Shown here: piece after piece, positions 27,251 to 43,718 of the stretch
Numbering within the stretch: position 1 is the first letter of the stretch
Layout of the letters: each line of letters begins with the position of its first letter
From: Arthrobacter sp. NtRootA1
Lineage (GTDB): Bacteria; Actinomycetota; Actinomycetes; Actinomycetales; Micrococcaceae
Length of the DNA stretch: 64,000 nucleotides
Assembly (NCBI RefSeq): GCF_019976975.1
Contig: NZ_AP024630.1
Location: 1,674,001-1,738,000 of the forward strand
Direction of reading: 5' to 3'
Translations under genes and position numbers: made by a program
Notes under the pieces: model-generated
What the model saw: the letters and a program-made list of their open reading frames with translations, nothing else
What the model was told of the DNA's origin: nothing
Database searches by the model: none

Positions 27251-27324
27251 CCGCCGTGGACGCGGCCCATGACTTTTACAGCATTGATTTCAAATGAACC
27301 AAGCAACAACAAAGGAGCACTCTC

Positions 27325-29945
<2,621 letters not shown>

Positions 29946-29958
29946 ACGCACCATCAAT

Positions 29959-29993
29959 CCTGTGGGATGGCACATCACGTGCTGTCCCACAGG
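29959..29993 (+). terminator. Hairpin after the arg operon
   Basis: CCTGTGGGA pairs with TCCCACAGG, with an internal GCAC/GTGC stem. There is no T-tract (GCTTTA follows), so it could be a weak terminator or an RNA-end stabiliser. Confidence 0.5.
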
Positions 29994-30009
29994 GCTTTAA
30001 GGGGTGCGT

Positions 30010-30015
30010 TAGCAT
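30010..30015 (+). promoter_or_regulatory. -10 box (TAGCAT) of a leaderless promoter
   Basis: TAGCAT ends six bases before the ATG at 30022 and no ribosome binding site is present. Confidence 0.5.
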
Positions 30016-30021
30016 GGCGCT

Positions 30022-30759
30022 ATGACTCAGATCACCACTGGGGCGCTGCCCGAAGAGCTTCACAAAGCCGCCGACATCGTTACCCGCATCCTGACCAAAC
30101 TGGACGAGCCCTCCGTGACCCAACCGTCGGAGCTCCCAGGTTGGACACGTGGCCACGTCCTTGCCCATATTGCCGGGATTTCTCGCGCCATGGCCCGCCA
30201 GCTCGAGTACGCTCGGCGCGGTGAGGCTGTGGAACTGTACGACGGCGGCATGGAGGGCCGTAACAAGGCCATCGAGCTGGCCGCCGGGCACAGCCTCGCG
30301 CAGCACACGGCAAGTGTTACCGCTGCGCTGGAGTCCGCACTCGCCGCGTTCGACGCCTTGGAACCGGACGACTGGGAAGCACGCATCAGCTACCGGAACG
30401 GAACCGTCCTCGACGGCGGTCTGGCGCTGTGGCGCGAACTTACCATCCACGCTTCGGACGTGGGCTTGGGCTACGGTCCGGAAACCTGGAGCCGCCCCTT
30501 CTGCGAGCACCTGTTCACTTTCCTCGAAGCGCGCGTTCCGGAGAAGTACAAATTTGTCTTGCAGCCCACGGGACTGCCCCAGCAGGTCATTGGCACCGGC
30601 AGTACATCGATTGCCATCACGGGCATGCTTACGGATATTGCTGCATGGCTCGCCGGCCGCGAACCGAGCCTGGGAAGCCTGCGAGCTACCGCGGCTGCCG
30701 ACGGCGTCGACTTGCCCGACCTACTCCCATGGCCCGCAGGACTACCCGCAGCCCGCTAG
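30022..30759 (+). CDS. Maleylpyruvate-isomerase-type mycothiol-dependent family protein
   Basis: This 245-residue protein has a DinB-like four-helix N-terminal domain (about 1-155). It has metal-ligand-type histidines in GWTRGHVLAHIAGISRAMAR and LWRELTIHASDVGLGYGPE. An SCP2-like C-terminal domain (about 165-240, GTGSTSIAITGMLTDIAAWL) follows. The family includes the mycothiol-dependent maleylpyruvate isomerase, but most members have other or unknown thiol-transfer roles, and nothing nearby belongs to gentisate degradation. I would annotate it only at family level. Confidence 0.85.
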   Translation: MTQITTGALPEELHKAADIVTRILTKLDEPSVTQPSELPGWTRGHVLAHIAGISRAMARQLEYARRGEAVELYDGGMEGRNKAIELAAGHSLAQHTASVTAALESALAAFDALEPDDWEARISYRNGTVLDGGLALWRELTIHASDVGLGYGPETWSRPFCEHLFTFLEARVPEKYKFVLQPTGLPQQVIGTGSTSIAITGMLTDIAAWLAGREPSLGSLRATAAADGVDLPDLLPWPAGLPAAR

Positions 30760-30766
30760 GGCGATG

Positions 30767-31310
30767 CTCTCTCACTTCCTGCGCTGTTTTGCCGGTTCTT
30801 CTCTCACTTCCTGCGGCGTTTTGCCGGTTCTTCTTTCACTTCCCGACGTTTCAGGGAAAGAGTACGACGTCGGCTCGCGGCTGAAGCCGACGCGGGGTTA
30901 TGGGGGAAGCCGGGTTATAGGAGAGGAAGGGAGCTACGAGTCGTTGTCCCTATGGAAATGTTCTCCCAGATCCTGAAGCGTTTTCGGCGACGCTCTCTCA
31001 CTTCCAGCGGTGTTTTCCCGGTTCCTCTCTCACTTTCCGCGGTGTTTTCCAGGTCATCACCTTCGAAGGCAGAATCACATGAACGCCAGCACCCGAATCC
31101 ACAGTTAAACGGACACTCCCTTCCAGGTTCCTTTCTCACTTGCTGCCGCGTTGGGGGTGTGAGAGAGGAATCGCGAAAAGGTGTTGGGGTGTGAGAGAGG
31201 AATCGCGAAAAGGTGTTGGGGTGTGAGAGAGGAACCGAGAAAAGGCGCCGCGATGTGCGAGAGGAATCGCGGAAGGGCGCCGGGATGTGCGAGAGGAAAC
31301 GGGAGCTACG
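30767..31310. repeat. Cluster of 32-bp tandem repeats in both orientations
   Basis: This stretch without a gene holds three groups. Forward units begin CTCTCACTTCC at 30769, 30801 and 30833, and again at 30995 and 31027, with a degenerate one near 31131. Reverse units begin GTGAGAGAGG or GTGCGAGAGG at 31159, 31191, 31223, 31255 and 31287. Every step within a group is exactly 32 bp. Reverse-complementing the second type gives GATTCCTCTCTCAC...TTTTCGC, which aligns with the first type (GGTTCTTCTCTCAC...TTTTGCC), so they are one family. The motif GGGAGCTACGA occurs at about 30930 and 31301. There are no unique spacers, so this is not a CRISPR array. The last unit touches the Ada-AlkA stop codon. 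Confidence 0.88.
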
Positions 31311-32781
31311 AATCTTTGGGCTTTGCTGCCGCCCGCCACAAGTGCATGGTGGCGTATGACCGCCAAGGGCTCACTTCCCCGAAGTCAGGGCTGAGGTCAG
31401 CGCCAGGCGGGAGTGCTCTCAACCCGTTGCGAACTGCCGCGTCATTAGCCAGGAAAACGTCCGGTGCTCCGAGTACCCGCATGGCGACGTACCCTACAGT
31501 CCATGGCCCAACTCCTGGCAGCGGCAGTAGCTTGCGCTCCAGCGCGGCAACGTCGTCGCCATAGCCAAACTCAAGGGCCCCCGTGGCCATAGCTGCGGCC
31601 GCAGCAATGACGGACTCGATGCGACGGCGGGGTCCCCGCAGCAGCTCGCGTCCGTGTTCGGCGATTTCAGCCGCCGTCGGAAACAGCCGTTCCAGCCCGG
31701 GCGAAGGCGCCCCCGCGAGGGAGCCAACGACGGACAACTGAGTCAGTGCCGTTCGAGCAGCAGCAACTGTTATTTGCTGACCAATCATTGCCCTGATGAG
31801 TAATTCCTGGGGGTCGACCGCACCCGGCACGCGAATTCCGGGAATCGTCTTAATGCGACCCGTGAGCCGAGGGTCCATGCCGAGGGCTTCGTCGATTGCC
31901 TGCGGGTCCGCGTCCAGGTCGAATAATCTCCGGACGCGGCTCAACAAGGCAGGAAGATCGTGCAGGTCCACGGCAGTGGCCGTCAATTGCAACGGCTTGC
32001 CCGGCGTCGAGGGGTTGTACACCACGAAGAAGGAGGCGGTGCTTCGGGGGAGGCGGAGCGTTCGGCCGTAGCTTCTGGTTCCGTCGGCCTCCGTACGTGC
32101 CACTTCAATTCCCGGCACCGCACGGACTGCCAGGAAGTCGAAGATGCCTGGATCAAATGGTTCCCGGTAAGGCAGATTAAGCGTCAGCGCAGTCGGCGCG
32201 GCAGCACCCCGGCGAACTCCCGATCTCGCACCTGTGGCGCGCAACGCCGTCGGCGTCATCGCGAACACCTCACCAATGGTGTCGTTGAATTGCCGCACGC
32301 TGTTGAAGCCGGAAGCGAAGGCGACGTCGGCGAGGAGCATGTCTGTGGAGACCAGCAGTGTCCTGGCAGTCTGGGCCCTGCTTGCCCGCGCCAGCGAGAG
32401 GGGACCGGCGCCGAGTTCGTGGCTGAGGATCCTGTTGAGCTGGCGCGCCGAGTAGCCCAGACGGTGCGCCAGGCCGTCGACCCCCTCGCGTGTGATAACG
32501 CCGTCGTTGATCAAACGCATTGCACGGCCGGCAACGTCAGATCGGATGTTCCAGGCCGGTGTTCCGGGCACGGCCTCGGGAAGGCATCGCTTGCAAGCGC
32601 GGTACCCGGCTTCGTGGGCAGCGGCCGAGGTCTCGTAGAACGTGACGTTCTCGGCCTTCGGCGTCCGGGCGGGGCAGGACGGCCGACAGTAGATACCCGT
32701 CGAACTGACGGCTGTGAAGAATTGTCCGTCGAAGCGGGTGTCGCGGGCGTCAATTGCCCGGTAGCGCTGCCAGAAGTCCAT
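31306..32781 (-). CDS. Ada-type regulator fused to AlkA DNA glycosylase
   Basis: This 491-residue protein joins three functions. Residues 1-75 are an Ada zinc domain with Cys32, Cys36, Cys63 and Cys66 ([26 protein letters not shown]), where the zinc-bound cysteine can accept methyl from phosphotriesters. Residues 80-190 are an AraC-type DNA-binding domain ([19 protein letters not shown]). Residues 195-300 are the AlkA N-terminal domain and 310-480 the HhH-GPD glycosylase ([35 protein letters not shown]). It should sense methylation damage and excise alkylated bases. The O6-methyltransferase part of Ada is absent. The stop lies at the edge of the 32-bp repeat cluster. Confidence 0.93.
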   Translation of the reverse strand: MDFWQRYRAIDARDTRFDGQFFTAVSSTGIYCRPSCPARTPKAENVTFYETSAAAHEAGYRACKRCLPEAVPGTPAWNIRSDVAGRAMRLINDGVITREGVDGLAHRLGYSARQLNRILSHELGAGPLSLARASRAQTARTLLVSTDMLLADVAFASGFNSVRQFNDTIGEVFAMTPTALRATGARSGVRRGAAAPTALTLNLPYREPFDPGIFDFLAVRAVPGIEVARTEADGTRSYGRTLRLPRSTASFFVVYNPSTPGKPLQLTATAVDLHDLPALLSRVRRLFDLDADPQAIDEALGMDPRLTGRIKTIPGIRVPGAVDPQELLIRAMIGQQITVAAARTALTQLSVVGSLAGAPSPGLERLFPTAAEIAEHGRELLRGPRRRIESVIAAAAAMATGALEFGYGDDVAALERKLLPLPGVGPWTVGYVAMRVLGAPDVFLANDAAVRNGLRALPPGADLSPDFGEVSPWRSYATMHLWRAAAKPKDS

Positions 32782-32851
32782 ACATTCATCCTGTCAGGAG
32801 TCCACGTCCGCTGCTAGCGGAAATCGGACATGGCCGTTCCACGATTTTTGC

Positions 32852-32857
32852 TAGGGT
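32852..32857 (+). promoter_or_regulatory. -10 box (TAGGGT) of a leaderless promoter for mpg
   Basis: TAGGGT ends six bases before the ATG at 32864; no ribosome binding site is present. Confidence 0.5.
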
Positions 32858-32863
32858 CTGGGC

Positions 32864-33523
32864 ATGAGCTCGTCCATGGAGAAGGGAGTCACCGATCCCG
32901 AAAAAGTACGCAAGTTCCTCGAGGGCGACCCCCGTCTCATCGCTCCACTGATCCTCGGCGCGGTGCTCACCCACCACTCCGAGGCTGGACCTGTCGCGGT
33001 GAGACTCACGGAAGTGGAGGCGTATATGGGCCCCCGCGATTCCGAACACCCCGATCCTGGATCGCACACTTTCGGCGGACCAACTGCCCGTAACGCGCCC
33101 ATGTTCGGACCGCCGGGGTTCCTGTACGTCTACTTCACTTACGGAATGCACTACTGCGCCAATATCGTCTGCGGTCCCGGAGGCTCGCCGTCGGCGTTGC
33201 TTCTGCGGGCCGGGGAGATTGTCGAAGGGGAGGGGCTCGCCACCCTACGTAGGCCTGCCTCCAAAGCCCACAAAGATTTGGCAAGTGGACCGGCGCGGCT
33301 CGCCTCGGCACTGGGACTTACGACGGCGGACACCGGCCGTGACGCGCTCGCGTCACCGTTCAGCCTGTGGTTGCCTGGGACGCCGGCGGCGGCAGTGGCC
33401 AGCGGACCGCGGGTTGGAGTGGCTGGGCCAGGTGGAAGTACCGACTATCCCTGGCGTTTCTGGATCGAAGATGACCCGACGGTTTCACGGTACAAAGCGG
33501 CGCGGCCTCGCAACCGGGCCTGA
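32864..33523 (+). CDS. mpg: DNA-3-methyladenine glycosylase (AAG/MPG type)
   Basis: This 219-residue base excision enzyme removes 3-methyladenine, hypoxanthine and related lesions. RLTEVEAYMGPRDSEHPDPG contains the catalytic Glu of the conserved EVEAY motif. ARNAPMFGPPGFLYVYFTYG and MHYCANIVCGPGGSPSALL are hallmark segments, as is LASGPARLASALGL. Length is normal. It is divergent from the Ada-AlkA gene with 82 bases between starts, so two alkylation-repair enzymes of different folds share one promoter region. A 14-bp sequence spanning its stop codon is repeated just downstream. Confidence 0.95.
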   Translation: MSSSMEKGVTDPEKVRKFLEGDPRLIAPLILGAVLTHHSEAGPVAVRLTEVEAYMGPRDSEHPDPGSHTFGGPTARNAPMFGPPGFLYVYFTYGMHYCANIVCGPGGSPSALLLRAGEIVEGEGLATLRRPASKAHKDLASGPARLASALGLTTADTGRDALASPFSLWLPGTPAAAVASGPRVGVAGPGGSTDYPWRFWIEDDPTVSRYKAARPRNRA

Positions 33524-33640
33524 ACAGAGCAACCGGGCCTGACTTGGGACGCTGGTCCGCGATATGGCCCGCACCCCACATGTTTACCAAAATCGCTGTA
33601 GAATGGTAGGTCTGTCTTTTGCGATAGGGGTTACGGTTCG

Positions 33641-35869
33641 ATGCACGACGCTGATTTGGTCCACGAGCAGGAATACGTTGCCGGGCTGTACGCCCGGCTC
33701 GATGAGCTGCGCGCAGAAAAGCGCGCCCAGCTGGCGCAGGTGCGCAAGGCCGGTGCAGTGGGAACCATGCAAAACGTTTCGGAACGTGACGCGTTCGCCG
33801 CACTGTACGAGGACCGCCTTGCCCAGCTCGACGCCGTCGATGACCGTCTGGTTTTCGGCCGCCTGGACCTGGACTCAGGTGAGGCTCAGTACATTGGCCG
33901 CATCGGGCTGTCTACGGCCGATCTCCAGCGGCTCATGGTTGACTGGCGCGCCCCCGAAGCCGGCCACTTCTACCAGGCCACCGCGTTCGACCGCCAAGGT
34001 GTGCGCCGCCGTCGGCACCTGATCTTGCAAGGCCGCGACGTGAAGGCGATCGAGGACGATGTCCTGGATGCCGGGATGCTCGCGGACAACGATTCCCTGC
34101 AAGGCGAGGGCGCACTCCTTGCGGCCCTGAATTCCAAGCGCACGGGCCGCATGTCGGACATCGTGGGAACCATCCAGTCCGAGCAGGACAGGATCATCCG
34201 GTCCTCGATCTCGGGCGCGCTCGTTGTGCAGGGAGGTCCGGGCACTGGTAAGACCGCAGTGGCACTGCACCGCGCGGCCTACCTCCTTTACACGCACCGT
34301 GATCGCCTCAAGAGTGCCGGCGTGCTGCTGGTGGGACCGTCGTCGTCCTTTATGCACTACATCGAGCGTGTGCTGCCCTCGCTCGGCGAGACCGGCGTCG
34401 TCATGGCCAGTCTTGGCCGACTCATGCCCGGAATTCACGCTGTTCCCGAGGAAGATCCTGACGTCGCTGCGCTCAAGGGCAAGCTCGACATGGCCACGGT
34501 GGTGGCCAACGCTGTAGCAAACCGGCAGCGTACCCCAGCAGAAGATCGCATTCTCGAAGTGGATTCCCGCAAGTTGACGCTGACCGTCCGCCAGGTCCGC
34601 CGCGCACGGGAAAAGGCCCGGGCCACCGGCAAACCCCACAACGAAGCCCGGCTGACGTTCGTCAAGATCCTCCTCCGTGAGCTCACGGAGCAACTAACGG
34701 ACCTCGTCGAGGAATCGAACATCGGCAATAACGCCGATCGCGCCTACCTCGCCGAAGACGTCCGGTCTGCCCGGGACGTCCGTATCGCATTGAACCTGTG
34801 CTGGATGCCGATGACACCGGAGAAGCTGATCTCCGAGCTCTTCAGCAAGCCCGCCATCCTCGAAGCCTGTACACCGCACCTCACACCGGAACAGCGATCC
34901 CTCCTGCAACGGCCAGCAGATGCTCCCTGGACCGAGGCGGATGTGCCGCTCCTGGACGAAGCTGCCGAGCTGCTCGGTGAGCTGGATCCTGCCGCGGGCA
35001 GGGGATTGGCCCAGCAGGAAGCCGACCGCGCCCGCGATCTCGCCAACGCCAAGCAGACCCTGGCCAACATGGAAGCCATGGGCGTGGATGTCCTGGTAAG
35101 CGCCGAAGAACTGGCAGACCAGAACCAGGAACGTGAGAACCGGCTCACCGCAGCCGAGCGTGCCACGAGCGACCGTTCTTGGGCTTTCGGCCACATCGTG
35201 GTTGATGAGGCGCAGGAACTTTCGGCCATGCAGTGGCGGCTCCTCGTTCGGCGCTGCCCCCTGAAGTCCTTCACGATCGTGGGGGACATCGCCCAGACGA
35301 GTGCCGCGGCTGGTGCCAATTCGTGGCAAAGCGCGCTGGCGCCGTCGTTCGGTGACCGCTGGCAGCTTGAAGAACTCACCGTCAACTACCGCACGCCATC
35401 TCAGATCGCGGAGGCCGCTGTCCGGATGGCCAACCGCGCGGGCCTTGTGGTCTCCGCCCCCAAGGCGGTTCGCGAAGGCAAATGGTCACCCATCGTGGAC
35501 CGAGTCGAAGCGGACGGCATCGTTGCGCGCCTGGTCGAGGTCCTGCCGGAGGAAGTCGAAGCGATCGACGGCGGCTTGCTCGCTGTGATTGCCGACGGGC
35601 CGCTGCTGCCCGAGGCGGCTGCGGCACTTCGTGGGATTTATGGCCGTCGTATCGGCACTGGAGCCGGAAGCTACGAGCAGGACATCGTGGTCATCAGTCC
35701 CAAGGAAGCGAAGGGCCTGGAATTTGATGGCGTCATCGTCCTGGAACCGGCAGCAATGCTCAACCATGAGCACGGCAAGGTGGGTGACCTCTACGTTGCT
35801 ATGACCCGACCCACCCAGCGGCTCAGGCTCATCGCCGCGGCGCCGCTCCCTGCCGGCATCGAACGCTAG
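33641..35869 (+). CDS. HelD-like RNA polymerase-associated ATPase (UvrD superfamily)
   Basis: This 742-residue protein begins with an N-terminal coiled-coil arm (about 1-70, HEQEYVAGLYARLDELRAEK), followed by RMSDIVGTIQSEQDRIIR, the usual HelD prelude. Walker A is GGPGTGKTAVALHRA (about 198-212). Walker B lies in HIVVDEAQELSAMQWRLL, with FTIVGDIAQTSAAAG after it. Superfamily 1 motifs continue to VVISPKEAKGLEFDGVIVLE and DLYVAMTRPTQRL. Actinobacterial HelD proteins bind RNA polymerase and recycle stalled complexes; some (HelR) displace rifampicin. Whether this one does so is unknown. A TAGAAT at 33599-33604 is a likely -10. Confidence 0.85.
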   Translation: MHDADLVHEQEYVAGLYARLDELRAEKRAQLAQVRKAGAVGTMQNVSERDAFAALYEDRLAQLDAVDDRLVFGRLDLDSGEAQYIGRIGLSTADLQRLMVDWRAPEAGHFYQATAFDRQGVRRRRHLILQGRDVKAIEDDVLDAGMLADNDSLQGEGALLAALNSKRTGRMSDIVGTIQSEQDRIIRSSISGALVVQGGPGTGKTAVALHRAAYLLYTHRDRLKSAGVLLVGPSSSFMHYIERVLPSLGETGVVMASLGRLMPGIHAVPEEDPDVAALKGKLDMATVVANAVANRQRTPAEDRILEVDSRKLTLTVRQVRRAREKARATGKPHNEARLTFVKILLRELTEQLTDLVEESNIGNNADRAYLAEDVRSARDVRIALNLCWMPMTPEKLISELFSKPAILEACTPHLTPEQRSLLQRPADAPWTEADVPLLDEAAELLGELDPAAGRGLAQQEADRARDLANAKQTLANMEAMGVDVLVSAEELADQNQERENRLTAAERATSDRSWAFGHIVVDEAQELSAMQWRLLVRRCPLKSFTIVGDIAQTSAAAGANSWQSALAPSFGDRWQLEELTVNYRTPSQIAEAAVRMANRAGLVVSAPKAVREGKWSPIVDRVEADGIVARLVEVLPEEVEAIDGGLLAVIADGPLLPEAAAALRGIYGRRIGTGAGSYEQDIVVISPKEAKGLEFDGVIVLEPAAMLNHEHGKVGDLYVAMTRPTQRLRLIAAAPLPAGIER

Positions 35870-35893
35870 GAAAAGCCGGCTCAACAATCCTGC

Positions 35894-35899
35894 TAACTT
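35894..35899 (+). promoter_or_regulatory. -10 box (TAACTT) for tyrS
   Basis: TAACTT ends seven bases before the GTG at 35907 with no ribosome binding site between, suggesting another leaderless start. Confidence 0.4.
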
Positions 35900-35906
35900 A
35901 GATCTC

Positions 35907-37217
35907 GTGTCACACGTAAACAACATCGAGTCCCAGCACAACGATCCCGCCTTTGCCAACATCTGGCAGGAGCTCAAATGGCGCGGCCTTGTCCACGTTT
36001 CCACCGATGAAACGGAACTGGAAAAGCTGCTCGCCGGGGACCCGATCACGTATTACTGTGGCTTTGATCCCACCGCCCCGTCGCTTCACCTGGGCAACTT
36101 GGTGCAGCTCCTTCTCATGCGTCGCTTGCAGCTGGCCGGCCACAAGCCGCTCGGCCTGGTTGGCGGATCCACGGGCCTGATCGGCGATCCACGTCCGACG
36201 GCGGAACGCACCTTGAACACGAAGGACACCGTTGCGGAGTGGGTCGGCTACCTTCAGGGCCAGGTTCGCCGTTTCCTCAGCTTTGAGGGCGACAACGCGG
36301 CGCGCATGGTCAACAACCTGGACTGGACTGCCCCGCTGAGCGCCATCGACTTCCTGCGTGAAATCGGCAAGCACTTCCGGGTGGGCACCATGCTGCGCAA
36401 GGATGCTGTCGCGTCGCGGTTGAGCTCCGACGAGGGCATCAGCTACACCGAGTTCAGCTACCAGATCCTGCAGGGCATGGACTACCTCCAGCTGTTCCGC
36501 GACTACGGCTGCGCGCTGCAGACCGGCGGGTCGGACCAGTGGGGCAACCTCACCAGCGGCACCGAACTCATCCGCAAGGTGGAGGGCAAGAGCGTCCATG
36601 CTCTGGGTACGCCTCTCATCACCAACTCGGACGGCACTAAGTTCGGCAAGAGCGAGGGCAACGCCATTTGGCTGGACCCCGAAATGTGCAGTCCGTACGC
36701 GTTCTACCAGTTCTGGCTGAACACGGCCGATGCCGATGTTGTCGACCGGCTGAAGGTCTTCACGTTCCTGTCGCGGGCAGAAATTGAAGAGCTTGGCCAG
36801 TCTGTTGCCGAGCGCCCTTTTGCACGCGAAGGCCAGAAGAAGCTTGCGTTCGAGGTCACCTCACTGGTCCATGGCATCGACGCAACCGAAAAGGTCATCG
36901 CCGCTTCCGCAGCTCTATTCGGCAACGGCGACCTCACCGTTCTGGACGAGCGCACCCTGGAATCAGCGACGGCGGAACTTCCGTCAGCGAAAATCGGCGC
37001 CGATGGTCTCGGAATCATTGACTTGCTCGTTGCCTCCGGTTTGTCCGACAGCAAGTCGGCAGCACGCCGCACCGTAGGGGAAGGCGGCGCCTACGTGAAC
37101 AACACGAAGGTGTCCGATCCCGACGCCGTCATCGCCCAGGACGAGCTCCTTCATGGCCGGTACCTGCTCCTTCGACGCGGCAAGAAGAACCTGGCGACCA
37201 TTGAGGTTTCAGCCTAA
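35907..37217 (+). CDS. tyrS: Tyrosyl-tRNA synthetase
   Basis: This 436-residue class I synthetase charges tRNA-Tyr. YYCGFDPTAPSLHLGNLVQL contains the HIGH-type signature as HLGN. QTGGSDQWGNLTSG is the tyrosine-binding region and GTKFGKSEGNAIW the KMSKS loop, here KFGKS. A C-terminal S4-like domain (about 365-430, SGLSDSKSAARRTVGEGGAYV) contacts the tRNA. It lies 37 bases after helD. The GTG start is used because no closer start precedes the polar N-terminus. A strong terminator ends the gene. Confidence 0.96.
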   Translation: MSHVNNIESQHNDPAFANIWQELKWRGLVHVSTDETELEKLLAGDPITYYCGFDPTAPSLHLGNLVQLLLMRRLQLAGHKPLGLVGGSTGLIGDPRPTAERTLNTKDTVAEWVGYLQGQVRRFLSFEGDNAARMVNNLDWTAPLSAIDFLREIGKHFRVGTMLRKDAVASRLSSDEGISYTEFSYQILQGMDYLQLFRDYGCALQTGGSDQWGNLTSGTELIRKVEGKSVHALGTPLITNSDGTKFGKSEGNAIWLDPEMCSPYAFYQFWLNTADADVVDRLKVFTFLSRAEIEELGQSVAERPFAREGQKKLAFEVTSLVHGIDATEKVIAASAALFGNGDLTVLDERTLESATAELPSAKIGADGLGIIDLLVASGLSDSKSAARRTVGEGGAYVNNTKVSDPDAVIAQDELLHGRYLLLRRGKKNLATIEVSA

Positions 37218-37242
37218 TTTTCCCGATCATCGCTCTACCTGA

Positions 37243-37276
37243 AAGGGCCGGCAACCGTTATGGTTGCCGGCCTTTT
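37243..37276 (+). terminator. Rho-independent terminator after tyrS
   Basis: GGCCGGCAACC pairs with GGTTGCCGGCC over a six-base loop, preceded by AAAG and followed by TTTTCTG. Confidence 0.9.
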
Positions 37277-37310
37277 CTGCGTTTAAGCGGTGATTTGCTG
37301 GGGAAAGTTG

Positions 37311-37410
37311 CTCGCTCACTTCCCGCCGCGTTTGGGCCGGTTGCTCGCTCACATCGTCGTTGTTCTCGAGCATCCTTCTCTCACATCGCGACGGGTTCTG
37401 GGGTTTGTTG
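37311..37410. repeat. Three degenerate units of the 32-bp repeat family
   Basis: CTCGCTCACTTCC (37311), CTCGCTCACATCG (37344) and TTCTCTCACATCG (37376) recur at 33 and 32 bp. The first continues CGCCGCGTTTGGGCCGGTT, matching the GCGGCGTTTTGCCGGTT core of the cluster near 30.8 kb. This is a second, more decayed copy, between tyrS and the rRNA operon. Confidence 0.7.
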
Positions 37411-37787
37411 TCTCAGGTTCTGTCGGGATGGGGCGGGGGGCAGGGTTCGACGGCGGTGGCTGGGTTTGGTGTTTGGCGGGCGGGGTGATGGGGTTTGGTT
37501 GGTGTGACGGGCTTCACGGAAAGTTGTTTTGGTGGTTTTGGGTTGGTTTTGGGTCTTGGGTGGGGGTGTTTGGCGTGTGTTTGCGGGGTTTTGGGTGGTG
37601 TGGGGGTGGATTTGTGTCGGGGCTTGTGGGCGTGTAATGTCTTCTGAGTCGCCGCGAGTGAGACAGCCTGGTGCTGGGAACCGCGGGGGCCGACCCCCTT
37701 TGATAACAGCCTGGAATATGGTCCGCTTTTGAGCGTGCCTGTGATGGTGGGGCCGGGGACTGGATCGGTAATTGCGGAAACGTTGAT
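37411..37787. other. Gene-free region with a strongly G/T-skewed tract
   Basis: From about 37423 to 37637 the plus strand is made almost entirely of G and T, with many runs of three to six G. Cytosine and adenine are rare. I see no supported gene: the long minus-strand frame here is Pro/Thr/Lys/Asn/His repeats produced by the skew. The remainder, up to the rRNA promoter, has no recognisable feature. Confidence 0.75.
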
Positions 37788-37816
37788 TTGCAAAGATCTG
37801 GTTGTTCGGGTAAGTT
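37788..37816 (+). promoter_or_regulatory. rRNA operon promoter
   Basis: TTGCAA (37788-37793) and TAAGTT (37811-37816) are separated by exactly 17 bases, giving a sigma-70-type promoter about 260 bases before the 16S gene. Further promoters may exist upstream or downstream. Confidence 0.65.
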
Positions 37817-37887
37817 TGAAAAGTTGCTCCGGAGCGATTCTGAGGCCCTTTGGGTTTTGGTTGGTACTGCTCTGGAATAGTGACCTG

Positions 37888-37908
37888 TTGTTTGAGAACT
37901 CAATAGTG
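37888..37908 (+). promoter_or_regulatory. boxA-like antitermination element in the 16S leader
   Basis: TTGTTTGAGAACTCAATAGTG recurs almost unchanged in the 16S-23S spacer at 39997-40017 (TTGTTTGAGAACTACATAGTG). Repetition ahead of both large rRNAs is the pattern expected of rRNA antitermination and processing signals. Confidence 0.6.
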
Positions 37909-38077
37909 TGCCAAGTTTGTTGATGCCGATTGTTTTTTGATTGGTTGAAATTATGGCCGGGCCGTTGCGCACCCCCGTGTGTGGTGGTCTGGTTTTCAGC
38001 TGGTTTCGAATTTTGTGCAGCCGCGTTCTTGCCGTTATTTCCGGTGGGTGTGGTTGTGTCTGTTTGATTTTTTGTTT

Positions 38078-43293
<5,216 letters not shown>

Positions 43294-43455
43294 CCACACA
43301 CAACACTGCACGCGTCCACTATGTGGTTCCCGAACAACAACCGTTCCAGGAACCAAACCACAACTGAATAACAACACCACAAAGTTGTAACCACACACAG
43401 TCTTCCCACCCCCAACCGGAACCACAAACCGGCACGAGCGGGGTCGGGTAACAAG

Positions 43456-43574
43456 GTTACGGCGGTCATAGCGTGGGGGAAACGCCCGGTCCCATTCCGA
43501 ACCCGGAAGCTAAGACCCACAGCGCCGATGGTACTGCACCCGGGAGGGTGTGGGAGAGTAGGACACCGCCGGAC
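43456..43574 (+). rRNA. rrf: 5S ribosomal RNA
   Basis: About 119 bases. The molecule starts GTTACGGCGGTCATAGC and ends ACACCGCCGGAC, whose ends pair to form helix I. CCCATTCCGAACCCGGAAGC, the conserved loop, is near 43490. It completes a standard 16S-23S-5S order. Confidence 0.96.
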
Positions 43575-43584
43575 AACAATTAAC

Positions 43585-43617
43585 GGGAAGCCCCGACCAC
43601 CACGGTCGGGGCTTCCC
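43585..43617 (+). terminator. rRNA operon terminator
   Basis: GGGAAGCCCCGACC and GGTCGGGGCTTCCC form a perfect 14-bp stem around an ACCAC loop, ten bases after the 5S end. The T-run is weak (CACTTTAACC). Confidence 0.85.
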
Positions 43618-43718
43618 CACTTTAACCACCAGAAGTTGCATCGCCAACAGCGCTGTGAGACTGGCCACGGGACGCCCGTGGAGCTGCCCTGACGTTCGGC
43701 GCCTGAGGCGCTGTCGCC

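Noticed and set aside
30767..31310. CRISPR array
   Set aside because: The 32-bp units are directly adjacent, without unique spacers, occur in both orientations and no cas gene is near.
33543..33640. Rifampicin-associated element upstream of helD
   Set aside because: I could not find a convincing long palindrome in the 100-base promoter region, and I do not remember the consensus well enough to claim a match.
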